Origin: DASZTV01 sp036268405 | GTDB lineage: Bacteria > Actinomycetota > Actinomycetes > JAFAQI01 | Direction of reading: 5' to 3' | DNA length: 26,980 nt | NCBI GenBank assembly: GCA_036268405.1 | Contig: DATAUF010000042.1 | Location: 1-26,980 of the forward strand | Shown here: positions 26,920-26,980 of the stretch, in pieces | How the letters are laid out: each line of letters starts with the position of its first letter | Numbering within the stretch: the first letter of the stretch is position 1 | Notes under the pieces: generated by a model | What the model was told of the DNA's origin: nothing | Seen by the model: the letters and a program-made list of their open reading frames with translations, nothing else | Database searches by the model: none | Translations under genes and position numbers: made by a program

Positions 26920-26980
26920 ATGCGCAAGGCGGGGCGGCTGATTGCGTCCGGACGGGACGCGGACATCTTCGAGTGCGGGG
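26920..26980 (+). CDS. Phosphotransferase-like protein N-terminus (partial)
   Basis: Only the first 20 codons are present: MRKAGRLIASGRDADIFECG. The pattern LIASGRDADIFE resembles the first strands and glycine loop of aminoglycoside/choline-type phosphotransferases (APH family), where it forms the nucleotide-binding loop, but this is too short for certainty. The gene runs off the right edge and is divergent from dcd, with 44 bases between the starts. Confidence 0.5.
   Translation, partial: MRKAGRLIASGRDADIFECG

Overview
This window reads as a stretch of chromosome from a high-GC actinobacterium. The GC-rich third codon positions, many GTG starts, a HspR/HAIR heat-shock circuit, a mycothiol-isomerase-like protein, a DUF3151 gene next to purA, and the neighbourhood dnaK-grpE-dnaJ-hspR / purA / fba / dedA / pyrE / clpB / etfD / dcd all point that way. 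These genes also lie within one region of the Mycobacterium tuberculosis chromosome, though in a different order. The genus cannot be named from the sequence alone. I see no rRNA, tRNA, CRISPR array, insertion sequence, prophage or integron; this is mostly conserved housekeeping DNA.

Left part (1-11564): a purine biosynthesis block, nearly all on the minus strand. Reading right to left along transcription it holds purA; a GNAT acetyltransferase, an unknown membrane protein, purD, purB and purC in a tight run; then purS; and then purQ-purL, followed by a maleylpyruvate-isomerase-like/SCP protein. PurS, PurQ and PurL are the three subunits of FGAM synthase. Here purS is cut off from purQL by two plus-strand genes, a small zinc-ribbon protein and a PH-domain membrane protein. 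The left edge carries the start of a secreted protein resembling DUF6351.

Middle part (11697-16823): a DUF3151 protein, a secreted L,D-transpeptidase, class II fructose-bisphosphate aldolase (fba), a divergent DedA membrane protein, an SDR oxidoreductase and pyrE.

Right part (16893-26980): a compact heat-shock operon dnaK-grpE-dnaJ-hspR-clpB with two HAIR operators around a good dnaK promoter; a small membrane protein; a large membrane Fe-S oxidoreductase of the EtfD type; dcd (dCTP deaminase); and the first 20 codons of a likely phosphotransferase.

The most striking regulatory signal is a recurring promoter/start geometry. A TANNNT -10 box sits exactly 6 (sometimes 7) bases before GTG or ATG at purQ, purS, purD, dedA, pyrE, etfD, dcd and the last gene, which predicts leaderless mRNAs. 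At three of these (purS, pyrE, etfD) a long inverted repeat lies directly against the promoter, covering the expected -35 position and, at two sites, the stop codon of the upstream gene. No obviously new enzymatic or defence system is visible. The novelty is in gene arrangement, regulatory architecture and a few unassigned small or membrane proteins.
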